Positions 53,290 to 62,629 of a stretch of 64,000 nt of DNA are shown piece after piece (position 1 is the first letter of the stretch; every line of letters starts with the position of its first letter). The translations under genes were made by a program, and so were the position numbers. This stretch comes from Bradyrhizobium sp. Its GTDB lineage: Bacteria > Pseudomonadota > Alphaproteobacteria > Rhizobiales > Xanthobacteraceae. The notes below the pieces were generated by a model. The model was not told where the DNA came from and searched no databases. It saw only the letters and a program-made list of their open reading frames with translations. The stretch covers positions 1 through 64,000 of the forward strand of contig NZ_SSNA01000123.1 in NCBI RefSeq assembly GCF_004799445.1, read 5' to 3'.

Positions 53290-55296
53290 CTATGTCGTCT
53301 TTATCTTTGCGGGAATACCGCTGATCGCCTGCGAGGCGAGCATCGCGGATTCGATCGCCGACTCGAAGCACCCGCCGCTGAAGCGCGTCCCCGTCCAGTC
53401 ACCGACGACATGGAGGTTGGAGAAGCCGGCTGTCGCCGCGGGCAACAGGCGGCTTGCGACGTTGGTCCCGCCCGGCGTCTGCACATAGAGCTCCCAGCCA
53501 TCGAAATTCGCCACCCCGTAGCGACTGACGACCTGGCTCGGCGCATAGGCCGGCCACAGCGTCGACAGGCTTTGCGTCATCCACTGCTCCGCGAGCTGGG
53601 TCGCTTGCTGCTGCATCGAACCCGGCAAGGGCGGGGGCTGCTTGGGAACGGGCATGCAGCCGACGAAATAGCCGATGGCTTGCGGCGCGTTCGGACCGCT
53701 CCACGTTTCCATCGGCAGCAGGTGACTCATGTCTCCCCAGGAATCGTAGTCCTCGGCGAAAGCGGTGAGCACGGTTGGGCCGAGCGTCCAGCCGAGGTTC
53801 TCGACCGTCGCGCTCATCCAGAGCTGCAGCGATTGGGTCGCGACCGAACTGCTGCCCTGAAGCGCCGTCTGCCAGGCCGCGCTTCCCTGTGCGAAGGATG
53901 CGGGGGTCTGGAGGATCGCTGCGGGCGGGATCGCGAGGATGACGAGATCGAAATCCTGATCGACCCTCAGCGTCTGGGGGGGGCCGACCGACACCGTGCA
54001 GAAGCTCGATTCGAAATCGACTTTGTCGTGCTGCAGGACCGAACCGTTCTGGAGCTGGCTCCAGTCCGGCTGGTTCGGCCAGCACGGGAGGTTTTCGACC
54101 AGCACCAGCGGATCGTAGGGCGCGCCGTTTGTCGTCACCGCCTGAATCGAGACGTCGATCGACTGGATGCGCCCGTCCGTCCCGGCGTGCATGTCGGCGA
54201 GGCGGCTGAAGAATTTGACGCATCCCGGCTGCCGCGCCTCGAGGACCTGGTAGAAAGGCGTAAAGACGGTGTCGCCCATCCCCGCGGCCATCTTCCAAAG
54301 CGGTGCGTTGCGGTAGCCGAACGCCAGCTCCATGACGAAGCGGAAGGTAACCCCGGCCGCGAGCGAGCCGGTGTCGCTACCGCCCGCCACTCCTCCCGGA
54401 AAGGCGAAGGTCAAATCGTAAATCGCACGGATCGGAGCCGCGGCGAGCGCCTCGGGAGATGCTCCGCACGTTTTCAGCCAGGCGCAAAAGTCCAGCGCGT
54501 TGAGCTTGTCGTAGGCGCCCTCGCCCCGCAGCGCGATGTCGCGGAGGTAGCCGATGCCCATCGCGAAACCGAGATTGGCGAGAATGAGAAGCCGGCTCAC
54601 GGTGCTGTCGGGAAACGCGAGCGGAACGGCTTCCCGCTCGATGGTCTGGCCTGCGATGGCCACCGCCAGCTGCATGTTGGCGATCTCCAGCGCCGCGAGT
54701 TTTTCGTTCGTCAGGCTGTCGAACGGGCCCACCAGAGGCCCACGCAAGGCCTCGATCGCCTCCGCACCGCCGTTGATCAGGTTCTGGGCGCCGACCGATT
54801 GCTCCAGCCAATCGGCCAACGTCGAGACCAGCGCCTGAATCGAGGCAGCCGGTGCAGCCGCGGCGACCAGGCCCGTTCCGTATCCGTCGCCAGGCTCGCC
54901 CGGAGTCTGCGGCAGGTTGGCGAAATTCCACGGCGCCCAGCTTCCTCCCGGACCGTCCTGCTCCATCAGCGTGACCTGCCGCTGCGGGATGAAGGCCTCG
55001 GTCCACGTCGAAATCGGGCTGCCCGGCGGAGGTTTCCAGGCTTCATAGCAGGCGCGTAGTGTCGCAAAGGCGTTCTGATAGCAGCCCATCAGCATGTGAA
55101 GGCCGTGCTCTTCGATCCGGTCGCCCTCATCGTGGTTGCGGCCGCTCGCGCATTTTCCCCCGAGCCGCCAGCCCTGGGTGTAGAGCGTGACCTGATAGCG
55201 ATTGTTCTGCTCCGGCGCCGTCAGCCAGAAGGCTGCGGCGACCCCGGCCGGGCCTCCTCCGAGAATGACGACCCTGAGCGGTGATCCATTCGGCAT
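53290..55296 (-). CDS. FAD-dependent oxidoreductase B (amine oxidase/phytoene-desaturase-like)
   Basis: This 668-residue protein's N-terminal Rossmann motif VVILGGGPAGVAAAFWLT is followed by YTQGWRLGGKCASGRN and EEHGLHMLMGCYQNAF, the FAD-contact region of the amine oxidase/carotenoid desaturase superfamily. The C-terminal FAD motif FSNLHVVGDWTGTRFSGGCFESAIESA (seen in parts) closes the fold. It shares these motifs and overall length with the protein at 56298, so they are paralogues. It is the last gene of a four-gene operon, 63 bp after the ADC-like gene. There is no signal peptide. The substrate is unknown. Confidence 0.85.
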   Translation of the reverse strand: MPNGSPLRVVILGGGPAGVAAAFWLTAPEQNNRYQVTLYTQGWRLGGKCASGRNHDEGDRIEEHGLHMLMGCYQNAFATLRACYEAWKPPPGSPISTWTEAFIPQRQVTLMEQDGPGGSWAPWNFANLPQTPGEPGDGYGTGLVAAAAPAASIQALVSTLADWLEQSVGAQNLINGGAEAIEALRGPLVGPFDSLTNEKLAALEIANMQLAVAIAGQTIEREAVPLAFPDSTVSRLLILANLGFAMGIGYLRDIALRGEGAYDKLNALDFCAWLKTCGASPEALAAAPIRAIYDLTFAFPGGVAGGSDTGSLAAGVTFRFVMELAFGYRNAPLWKMAAGMGDTVFTPFYQVLEARQPGCVKFFSRLADMHAGTDGRIQSIDVSIQAVTTNGAPYDPLVLVENLPCWPNQPDWSQLQNGSVLQHDKVDFESSFCTVSVGPPQTLRVDQDFDLVILAIPPAAILQTPASFAQGSAAWQTALQGSSSVATQSLQLWMSATVENLGWTLGPTVLTAFAEDYDSWGDMSHLLPMETWSGPNAPQAIGYFVGCMPVPKQPPPLPGSMQQQATQLAEQWMTQSLSTLWPAYAPSQVVSRYGVANFDGWELYVQTPGGTNVASRLLPAATAGFSNLHVVGDWTGTRFSGGCFESAIESAMLASQAISGIPAKIKTT

Positions 55297-55359
55297 GGTT
55301 TGCCCCTCATGTTGCGCGGCGGCGAACCAGGGCGCCGCCGATGAATTGATTCACGCGCC

Positions 55360-56301
55360 TCATGTCGCGACGACCACGGCCGTGCCGGGGAGCGCCGCAT
55401 AGTCGACCTTCGCCCAGGCGGCGAATATGACCGGCAGACTCGTGGAGCCTGGCTGCGGCGCCGTTCCGAGCAAATCGGATACGATCGCGTGGCTTTGGCA
55501 GGTCGTAATTTCCAGCGTGAAGCGGTCGAACAGGGGTCCGCCGCCGGCAAAGCCGGTCAACGCAATTGGCGAGTTCACGATCGCCTGATAGCAGCAGGTG
55601 TTCTGGTCGTCCGACGTGCGGAACTGCTTTAAGACGACACACTCGATCTTGGGCTGGAAGGCGAGCGCTCGCAGCACGTCCTCCGCAAGACCGCCAAGCA
55701 GTCCCTCGATCATCCCCAGCGCGGCTTCCGCGGCGCTCGTCCAGGGCGGGGCCGCGGCGCCCGGCTGCGTCTGGACGATGCGATAGAGCACGGCGTCTTC
55801 GGCGCGCGTGGTCGGCGCGAGGACGGGAAAGATCGTCGTCTGGCACGAGAAGTCCGCGCCGGGCGCGTCGGTCGCGACGCCGATGCGGGCAAGGACTTTC
55901 GGCCAGCCCCAGACCTCGCGTCCGGTGACGAGGCCGATCGTGTAGTCGATGAAGACATAAGGCGCCCAGAATACCAACCGGTTCGGAAGCAGATGTCCGG
56001 CGATATATTCCCACAGCGGCACGAGGATCATGGTCTCGCGGCCGGGAATCCAGCCGATCGCGTCGACCTGCGACGTGCATTTCGGCGAGTCGCTAAAGCT
56101 GATGATCGCAGCCGGCAGCGCGGGGACATAGCGCACGCTTCCGCCCGCCGCGGGATTGAGAAGCGTGTCGACGAGATTCTGGACGGCGGCCGTGCTGGTC
56201 TCGATGCCAAAAAGGGTCATCGTCGCGCCGGTAAAGGTGGCGGGCGCCGCCATGTTCGCCGCGCCATGCCCGATCCACGAAATGTAGGGCGCTGCGGTCA
56301 T
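55360..56301 (-). CDS. Acetoacetate-decarboxylase-fold protein
   Basis: This 313-residue protein begins MTAAPYISWIGHGAANMAAP. The core element YTIGLVTGREVWGWPKVLARIGV (seen in parts) matches the ADC superfamily signature around the Schiff-base lysine (GRE-x-x-G-x-PK). In classical ADC the catalytic Lys is followed by a second Lys that lowers its pKa; here the next residue is Val. It may therefore do aldol/dehydration chemistry as other ADC-fold enzymes do, rather than decarboxylate acetoacetate. Its start overlaps the preceding FAD gene by ATGA, so the two are translationally coupled. Confidence 0.8.
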   Translation of the reverse strand: MTAAPYISWIGHGAANMAAPATFTGATMTLFGIETSTAAVQNLVDTLLNPAAGGSVRYVPALPAAIISFSDSPKCTSQVDAIGWIPGRETMILVPLWEYIAGHLLPNRLVFWAPYVFIDYTIGLVTGREVWGWPKVLARIGVATDAPGADFSCQTTIFPVLAPTTRAEDAVLYRIVQTQPGAAAPPWTSAAEAALGMIEGLLGGLAEDVLRALAFQPKIECVVLKQFRTSDDQNTCCYQAIVNSPIALTGFAGGGPLFDRFTLEITTCQSHAIVSDLLGTAPQPGSTSLPVIFAAWAKVDYAALPGTAVVVAT

Positions 56302-58436
56302 GTTCCCGGTCCTTGCGATGGAAGGCGTTGAAGGAAGTCGTATCCGACGATGTTGACCGGCTGGCCGCAGATCGCGCGCGACGCCGCGGCCCCCGACATG
56401 ACGGCGCCTTCGATCGCCGTCGTGTTGAAGCCGTGCCGGCTGCCTTCTCCCGCGAGAATGAGGTTGGCGAATCCGGTTTGGTCGGGATGCAGGCGATACT
56501 GCGTCGTCCCCGCCGTCGAGAGCGTGCAACATTCCGTCGGGTCGATGTTGGCGCGCCAGAATTGCTGGTCGAACCGCGCCGCGCCGGTCGCCGGCTCCGT
56601 AACGTGCAGCACGTCGAAGTTGAAAACGCCATTCACGTCAGCGATCGGCCACAACGGGTAGGAAGAGCTGTTCAGCCAGGCGATCGCCTGCGTGCGGATC
56701 TCGTCGCTGGCCTGGGCGGGAACGCCGGTGTTGGACGAAGGCTGCCGGTACAGCGTCGTTTTGTAGGTTCCGGTGAGATAGTGCAAAGACTGCGGTTGAG
56801 GGTCCGGCCATGGCTCGAAGGCGAGCACCTGGGTCATGTCCGCCCAGATGTTCAGGTATTCGGGCCCGGAGACGGTCGCGGCCTTTCCGGTGGTCCAGCC
56901 GAGCCCGGCGCTGCTGGGATCGCACCAGAGCTGCACCGACTGCGTCGGCACGACGCCGACATTGCCGACGTAGTCGGCGAAACGCTTGCTCTTGGCAATG
57001 AGCTGCGCGCACATGCTGACATCGGTGTCATTCAGCGGCTTGTAGGCGCCGAGTGAAATCGCAAGGATGGCGATGTCGAAGTCCGTCCCGAGTTGAAGCA
57101 CCTGCTGTGGGTTGACCGGCGGCCAGTCGCACCAGTAGCTCTCGAAATTCACTTTTTTCGCCTGCATCTTCTCGCCGTCGACGAGCTGCTCCCAGAGCGG
57201 CTCGGACGGCCAGACCGTCAACCCGTCGACGCCGAAGGTCGGCTTGTAATCGCCGGTCAGGATTTCGGCCTGACGGTCCATGCGGATCGTTTGAACGAGC
57301 GAGCCGTCGGCGGAAAGTTCGATGCTGGTCACCTTCCGGAAGAATTTGAAGGATACGCCCGCCGCCAGCAGATGCTGGTAGAGCGGCGCGACAAGCACCT
57401 CGCCCATGCCCGCCTGGATGTCCCACATCATCGAGCCCTTGTAGGTTCCGACCAGACGCATGATGACGCCGAGCCCCGATCCGGCCGCATAGGACGGGCG
57501 CGTCACGTCGCCGTCCAGGTACTGGAACAGCGTGTCGTAGACGATGCGTACGACCGACGAGTTTTTGACGATGTCGGGATCGGCGCCGTGCAGGATCAGC
57601 CAGGCGCGGAAGTCGGTCCCGTCCAGCGATTCGAGCGGCTTGTCGGGGATCACCAGATCTTCCCAGATGCCGCGAGTGGTGGCGGCGAAGATATCCAGTA
57701 CTTCGCTGAGGATTTGATGATCGATCGGAGAGGTGCCGGCGAATGGTGCTCCCACAAGGGCGTCGCGCGCCCAGCCGACTAGATCGTGAAAATGTCCCAT
57801 CTGCTGGTCGCTCAGGCTGCTGAGGTCCGAACCGAGCGCGTCAAGATGCTGCTGCGCGGCCCTCAGCGCGCGCGACGGCGTGGCGTTCGTCGGCAACAAC
57901 GGGGCGTGGGTGAGGCCTGCTTGCTGCGGCGGCAGGCCGGCGGTCGCGACGGCCTCCGCGGGGGCGGGCTGCCAGTGTCGTTCGATGGCCTCCGCGATCC
58001 AGCCGGCGACGACTTCGATCATATCGCTCCAGGTCGGCAGCAGGGTGCCGTCGCCGGGCGTTGCGTCGTTCAGCGGCCACGTCAGCGGCCAGTAGGTCCA
58101 CGTTCCGTCTTCGAGGAGAACGCCCAGCGGCGTGTAGGTCTGCGGCTTCACCGCCGCCTGCCAGTTCGGCAGCTTGCCGCCCGGCGGGTTCGCCGCATAC
58201 AGTTCCTGCAGCATCTGAAAGGTGTTCTCGTAACAGCCGAACCAGACATGCAGGCCGTGTTCGAGGTTACGGTTCAGCTTGTCCCGTCCGCTCGCCGCCT
58301 TGCCGCCGAGCCGCCAGCCGAGCTGGTAGACGGTGACGTCGTGCAGGTCGCGCAGGGCCTGGGTCTTGGTCAGCTGATAGGCCGCGCTGAGCCCAGCCAT
58401 GCCTCCGCCAAGAATCGCGATTTTCTTCTTCGCCAT
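56298..58436 (-). CDS. FAD-dependent oxidoreductase A (amine oxidase/phytoene-desaturase-like)
   Basis: This 712-residue protein opens MAKKKIAILGGGMAGLSAAY, then YQLGWRLGGKAASGRD and LEHGLHVWFGCYENTFQMLQ, a complete dinucleotide-binding N-terminus. The C-terminal FAD contact is in FANLILAGEGSRHGFNTTAIEGA (seen in parts). It is longer than typical desaturases (about 500), with extra segments at about 150-330. The ATG at 58436 was chosen by the Rossmann motif; the open frame to 59342 only overlaps the cyclase gene. It starts 26 bp after the cyclase stop and overlaps the ADC-like gene by ATGA. It is a paralogue of the protein at 53290. Confidence 0.87.
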   Translation of the reverse strand: MAKKKIAILGGGMAGLSAAYQLTKTQALRDLHDVTVYQLGWRLGGKAASGRDKLNRNLEHGLHVWFGCYENTFQMLQELYAANPPGGKLPNWQAAVKPQTYTPLGVLLEDGTWTYWPLTWPLNDATPGDGTLLPTWSDMIEVVAGWIAEAIERHWQPAPAEAVATAGLPPQQAGLTHAPLLPTNATPSRALRAAQQHLDALGSDLSSLSDQQMGHFHDLVGWARDALVGAPFAGTSPIDHQILSEVLDIFAATTRGIWEDLVIPDKPLESLDGTDFRAWLILHGADPDIVKNSSVVRIVYDTLFQYLDGDVTRPSYAAGSGLGVIMRLVGTYKGSMMWDIQAGMGEVLVAPLYQHLLAAGVSFKFFRKVTSIELSADGSLVQTIRMDRQAEILTGDYKPTFGVDGLTVWPSEPLWEQLVDGEKMQAKKVNFESYWCDWPPVNPQQVLQLGTDFDIAILAISLGAYKPLNDTDVSMCAQLIAKSKRFADYVGNVGVVPTQSVQLWCDPSSAGLGWTTGKAATVSGPEYLNIWADMTQVLAFEPWPDPQPQSLHYLTGTYKTTLYRQPSSNTGVPAQASDEIRTQAIAWLNSSSYPLWPIADVNGVFNFDVLHVTEPATGAARFDQQFWRANIDPTECCTLSTAGTTQYRLHPDQTGFANLILAGEGSRHGFNTTAIEGAVMSGAAASRAICGQPVNIVGYDFLQRLPSQGPGT

Positions 58437-58462
58437 GGATCTTCTTCCCCTTCCCCGTTGGC

Positions 58463-61400
58463 CTAGGCCACAACAGCGGTTTCGGCCTCGCTCGCAACGG
58501 CGGCGGCCATCGACATCGAATCGTAGCCCCAGGGCCGGGCGCCGAGCGCGTTCAGCATCGAAACCCCCTGCTCGTAATGGCGCCCGCGCGCGTCGCTGTC
58601 CGCCAGCGCTTCGGCGAGCCCTAGATGGCTTAACGCCTCCTCGAGCGGCATCCGCAGGCGCCGCGCCCAACCCAGCCCGCGCTGAAACTGCGCGACCGCC
58701 CGGCCCTTCCGCTGCTCGGCGAGCGCAAGACGTCCTTCGAGCACCAGCGCGCGCGGACGGCATATCCGGGTGCGAGCGGCGTACGCGCTGACGGCGCGGC
58801 AGGCCTCGGCGGCGCGGGCGTGCAGCGCCTGGTCGCGTCCGCCGTGTCTTTGGCTTCGTTCGAGAAGTTCGAGGAAGACCTCCGCCACCGCGCTCACGCT
58901 GTTCCACGCCGAACCCATCGTGCAGAAGGCGTCGAGCATGTTCTGCAATGCCTCGCCGGCGATGCGCCGCGCACCCTCGACGTCGCCGGACCTGAGAAGC
59001 GCGGCGGCGGTCATGCCGTCGCAGAGGTAGCCTTCCGCCGGGTGCAAGCCCAACTCGCGGGCGAACGCCATGCGCCGCACCGCGGCGGCGGGAGGACGGC
59101 CTTCGAACATGTCGAGCGTGGTCATGCCCGCGAGCAGCCAGACTCGCACCGAGACGGTCCAGGCCGCCTCCGCGTCCGGCCCGAACTCGCTCAGGATCGC
59201 CCGCGAGTCGCGATATTCCCCCATCGCAGTCGCGATATTTGACAACAGCGACCTGCAGGACTGTCTGCGGAACCGGTCGCCGAGACGCTCGAAGATCTTG
59301 GCACCCTCCTGCAGATGGGTGCGGGCGTCGTCCCAGTCGCACGTGTGCACCGAGTAGACCCCGCCGTAAAGTCGGGCGAAGCCCTGGTCTCGCAACTCGC
59401 CGACCCGCTTCGATTCGTCGATGGCGCGCTGACGGTAATAGCGGCCGAGCGCGTAGAGGCGGGTCGTTCCAAGTCCGATTGCAAATGCCCCGTAGCCGCC
59501 GATCGTTTCGGACACCGCGCCGACTTTTTCCGCCTGGTTCAACGCCGCCAGCGTGTCATGCTCCAGCTCGGCGGACCGGCACATGAAATAGGCGTGCTCG
59601 GCGAGCCGCGTGTGCAAGAGCGCGGAGAGCCGTTCGCGCTGGCGCATCGCCTCATCGTGCGGCGCCCGCATCAGGCCGAACCGGTGCGCCGCCTGCCGGC
59701 CCACCTGCCCTAGCGTGGAAACCCTCATCCGAAGCGGCGTCTGCGGCCTTTCGATGCCGTTCAGCCGCATGCACTCCTTGAAATGGCTTTCGGCTTCGGA
59801 AAAGCGCGCCAGCGCATGCAATGCCTCCCCTCGCAGAAACGCGAACTGCGAGCGCTGCGCGTCGGACAGCGCAAGCCGCTCGCGTTTCGCTAGGCGATCC
59901 GCGCGCTCGACATGCATGAGCGCGTCATCATTGGCGGAGCGAAGAACGGCGAGGCTCGCCGCCGACAGGCGAAACTCGACCGCCCTCGGCGTCTCGCCGG
60001 CATGCTCGCAGTGATGGGCGAGCTCGGAATAATGCGGCTCCAGCGCCTCGGCGTGACGCCGCTCGATCTGCTCGACGAGACGAAGATGGAGCGAGCGTCG
60101 TTGCGCATAGGCCAGCAGATCGTAAGTCGCCTCCTGAATGATCACGTGTCGGAAGGCGTGCGCGGCGCTGTCGCCGCCCGATGCGGGCTCAAGAATGCCG
60201 GCGCGCGCCAGGCTCCGCACGCTCGCCTCCAGACTGGACGTCTCGGTCGCAATCGGATAGATCGCGCGCAAGGCTTCCATCTCGAAGACGCGGCCGATGA
60301 CGCTCGCGACCTTGGCCACCAGCTGATCGACCTGACCAAGAGCGTCGATGCGCCCGACGACGAGGTCGCGGAGCTTGTGCGGCACCGCGGCGGTGGTGAG
60401 ATCGGAAGCGTGAACAAGACACTTGCCGTCTCTTGCTTCGATCAATCCATGCTCCTGCAGCGAAAGCACGAGCTGTTCGATGTGGATGGGCAGGCCTTCC
60501 GACTGTCCGTACACGAACTCGACAAGCCGGCGCGGAACGGATTCCACTTTCAGGATATCTGAAATGATTTGCGCCGTGCCCTTCGAGTCGATGCGCGCGA
60601 CCGGGATGCGGCGCGACGCGCGCTGCAGTACCCGCCCACCGTGCGGCGCCTCCGTCACGTCGAGCGGCCGCGACGTCGCGACGACAAGCAGCTGAGGCAA
60701 TCTCCGGGCGATGGCAAGCAGAAGATCCGCCGACAGCGCGTCGATCCAATGCAGGTCGTCGAGCAGAATCAATGGCGTTCGATCGGCCGTCTTTCGCGCC
60801 GCGAGCGCAACGACGATGTCCTCGATGCCCGCCTGCCGCGCCGCGCCCTTGATCTGAGCGGCAAGGTCGGTGCTCGGGAGGCCGAGGGGCATCACGTCCT
60901 CGATCAGCGCCGCCTTCTCGCCGAGGTCGGTTCCGGCCAGCGCCTCATGAAGTCGCGTCCGCAGAACAGGCAAACTTGCGGACTCCCCGTCGCCGCGCTC
61001 GCGCAACAGTTGCCGCAGCAGGGAGCGGAAGACGTAATAAGGCGTTGCCCGCTCGATCACATGCGTTGCCGCCTCGATCGCCGGATAGCCGCACCGTTCG
61101 GCGGTCTCCCGCAGCGCCTGAAGCAATCGGGATTTGCCTGCGCCAGGTTCGCCTTCCAGAACGACGAGGCCGCCGACCCCGCCAGTGAGGCGCTCCGTCA
61201 GTTCGGCGTACTCGGCGTCCCGTCCGACCAGCGCCTTGTGACCCGCGGGCAACGACGTCGGCGCCGCGAATGCCTGCGACAGTCGGTGAACGGCAAGCGG
61301 GCGGCCGCGTCCCTTGAACAGGATTTCCTCCGCAGCCGAGAACGTAAACCGCCCGCTCGCCGCCCGGACGGTCTCGGCGTCGTACAGCACGTCGTCATCC

Positions 61401-62629
61401 GCTGCCTGCATGAGCCGCGCGCCGTAATTCATGACGGGCCCGTTCAAGACGTATTCGCGCCTGGCCGTGTTGCCGATCAGGCCGCAGAACACGCGGCCTG
61501 TGGTCACACCGACGGAGAGCGGGACGCCGAGCCTTGCGGCGTCCCCGCGGATGCGCTCTGCGATCCCGACGGCGCCAGCCGCGTTGCTTTCCGAACTGAA
61601 AGGCGGCAGGCCGCAGGCGATCAGCGCGATGACGCCTTTTTCGTCCGCAACCACCCTGAAAATTTCGACGTCGAGCGCCTCGGCGGCCTGGGTCACGACC
61701 TCGAACATCCCATGCAGTCGGGCCCCGGCGGCCGCGTCCGCCACGTCCGAGGCGCCGAGCCGCACATAGACGAGGGTCATGACCCGGAATTCCATCATCC
61801 AGGCGGCGAGCCCCGACTGGCTGCGCACGACGACGACGCGCGGCAGGAAGGATTCCGGCGCCGACCACAGGGTCGGGGCCGGCGCACGGGCCGGAACGAG
61901 ATCCTCCGACGCCGCGTCGCCCAGGAAATCGAGCCGCGCGGCCTCGTGCGCCGCTTTGACTGCCCCCTGAATCGGTTCGAGCGACGCTGCTTCGCCGAGC
62001 AACTGCGCCGTCACGCTGTCGACGATCACCTCTCCCGGTTCGCCTCGATGCAAGATCGCACCAATTGTGCGCAATGGCTCGCCGGCAAGAACATGAAAGC
62101 ACCTGCCGCCCGCGCCGGACAGAACCACGGAGTTGAACTTGCCGGCGGCCAGCGCCAGCCTGTGGCGAAGCGGAGCCGCTGGCTGGAGCGGCCAGCAAAG
62201 GTCGATCTCGCGAAGAGCGATCGCGGCCCGCGCCGCCGACCTTGCATGCGCCGAAGTCGATCCGTCGGTGCGCCACAGCGCGATCACCGCATCGCCGTCG
62301 ATGCTCACCACGTCGCCGCCATGCGCGGACACAACGTCGATCACGTGGCGGAAATAATCGTTGAGTATGCCTCCGAGCCGCTCGGCGCCGTCCGGGCCGG
62401 TGGCGGCAATCGCATCGGTCATGGAGGTGGAGTCGACGATGTCAACGAAGAGCACGATCCCGTCGATGTCGCGAAACCGGGAGCCTTCGCCGTCCTTTGC
62501 CTTGGCAAGCTCCTCGCGCAGCAATTGCGAGGTAAAGCCTTCGAGCCGCTGGTCTGATAAGGGAGCCGACACGCCTGCGCTCCTTATTCCGCTCCCGAAG
62601 GGGGAAATCATCGTCGCGAAAAAAGTCAT
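58463..62629 (-). CDS. Soluble-adenylyl-cyclase-like protein: two class III cyclase domains, AAA ATPase, helical/TPR tail
   Basis: This protein has about 1388 residues. Cyclase domain C1 (about 55-180) has VLFVDIVDSTSM with metal Asp63 and SIDGDAVIALW with metal Asp113. C2 (about 285-420) has SVGVTTGRVFCGLIGNTARR and the transition-state pair Asn401/Arg405 in NYGAR. An ATPase follows (Walker A LEGEPGAGKSRLL, about 491-503; Walker B LILLDDLHW), with GRVFEMEALRAIYP, and then about 500 residues of TPR-like helices. This is the order of animal ADCY10 and of bacterial cyclase-AAA-TPR proteins. There is no clear Shine-Dalgarno; ATG 62629, ATG 62611 or TTG 62674 may be the start. It is the first gene of the operon with the FAD and ADC-like genes. 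Confidence 0.9.
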   Translation of the reverse strand: MTFFATMISPFGSGIRSAGVSAPLSDQRLEGFTSQLLREELAKAKDGEGSRFRDIDGIVLFVDIVDSTSMTDAIAATGPDGAERLGGILNDYFRHVIDVVSAHGGDVVSIDGDAVIALWRTDGSTSAHARSAARAAIALREIDLCWPLQPAAPLRHRLALAAGKFNSVVLSGAGGRCFHVLAGEPLRTIGAILHRGEPGEVIVDSVTAQLLGEAASLEPIQGAVKAAHEAARLDFLGDAASEDLVPARAPAPTLWSAPESFLPRVVVVRSQSGLAAWMMEFRVMTLVYVRLGASDVADAAAGARLHGMFEVVTQAAEALDVEIFRVVADEKGVIALIACGLPPFSSESNAAGAVGIAERIRGDAARLGVPLSVGVTTGRVFCGLIGNTARREYVLNGPVMNYGARLMQAADDDVLYDAETVRAASGRFTFSAAEEILFKGRGRPLAVHRLSQAFAAPTSLPAGHKALVGRDAEYAELTERLTGGVGGLVVLEGEPGAGKSRLLQALRETAERCGYPAIEAATHVIERATPYYVFRSLLRQLLRERGDGESASLPVLRTRLHEALAGTDLGEKAALIEDVMPLGLPSTDLAAQIKGAARQAGIEDIVVALAARKTADRTPLILLDDLHWIDALSADLLLAIARRLPQLLVVATSRPLDVTEAPHGGRVLQRASRRIPVARIDSKGTAQIISDILKVESVPRRLVEFVYGQSEGLPIHIEQLVLSLQEHGLIEARDGKCLVHASDLTTAAVPHKLRDLVVGRIDALGQVDQLVAKVASVIGRVFEMEALRAIYPIATETSSLEASVRSLARAGILEPASGGDSAAHAFRHVIIQEATYDLLAYAQRRSLHLRLVEQIERRHAEALEPHYSELAHHCEHAGETPRAVEFRLSAASLAVLRSANDDALMHVERADRLAKRERLALSDAQRSQFAFLRGEALHALARFSEAESHFKECMRLNGIERPQTPLRMRVSTLGQVGRQAAHRFGLMRAPHDEAMRQRERLSALLHTRLAEHAYFMCRSAELEHDTLAALNQAEKVGAVSETIGGYGAFAIGLGTTRLYALGRYYRQRAIDESKRVGELRDQGFARLYGGVYSVHTCDWDDARTHLQEGAKIFERLGDRFRRQSCRSLLSNIATAMGEYRDSRAILSEFGPDAEAAWTVSVRVWLLAGMTTLDMFEGRPPAAAVRRMAFARELGLHPAEGYLCDGMTAAALLRSGDVEGARRIAGEALQNMLDAFCTMGSAWNSVSAVAEVFLELLERSQRHGGRDQALHARAAEACRAVSAYAARTRICRPRALVLEGRLALAEQRKGRAVAQFQRGLGWARRLRMPLEEALSHLGLAEALADSDARGRHYEQGVSMLNALGARPWGYDSMSMAAAVASEAETAVVA

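Noticed and set aside
53410..55059. A 549-codon plus-strand frame over the FAD oxidoreductase B gene
   Set aside because: It is a shadow of the minus-strand gene, which has FAD motifs at both ends.
58437..59342. A 302-codon N-terminal extension of FAD oxidoreductase A
   Set aside because: The extension overlaps the 3' end of the cyclase gene and is Arg/Ala-rich. The Rossmann motif begins right after the ATG at 58436.
60569..62557. A 662-codon open frame on the plus strand across the cyclase gene
   Set aside because: It is antisense to clear cyclase and ATPase motifs. Its composition is Arg/Gly/Ala-rich, as expected of a mirror frame in GC-rich DNA, and no domain is recognisable.
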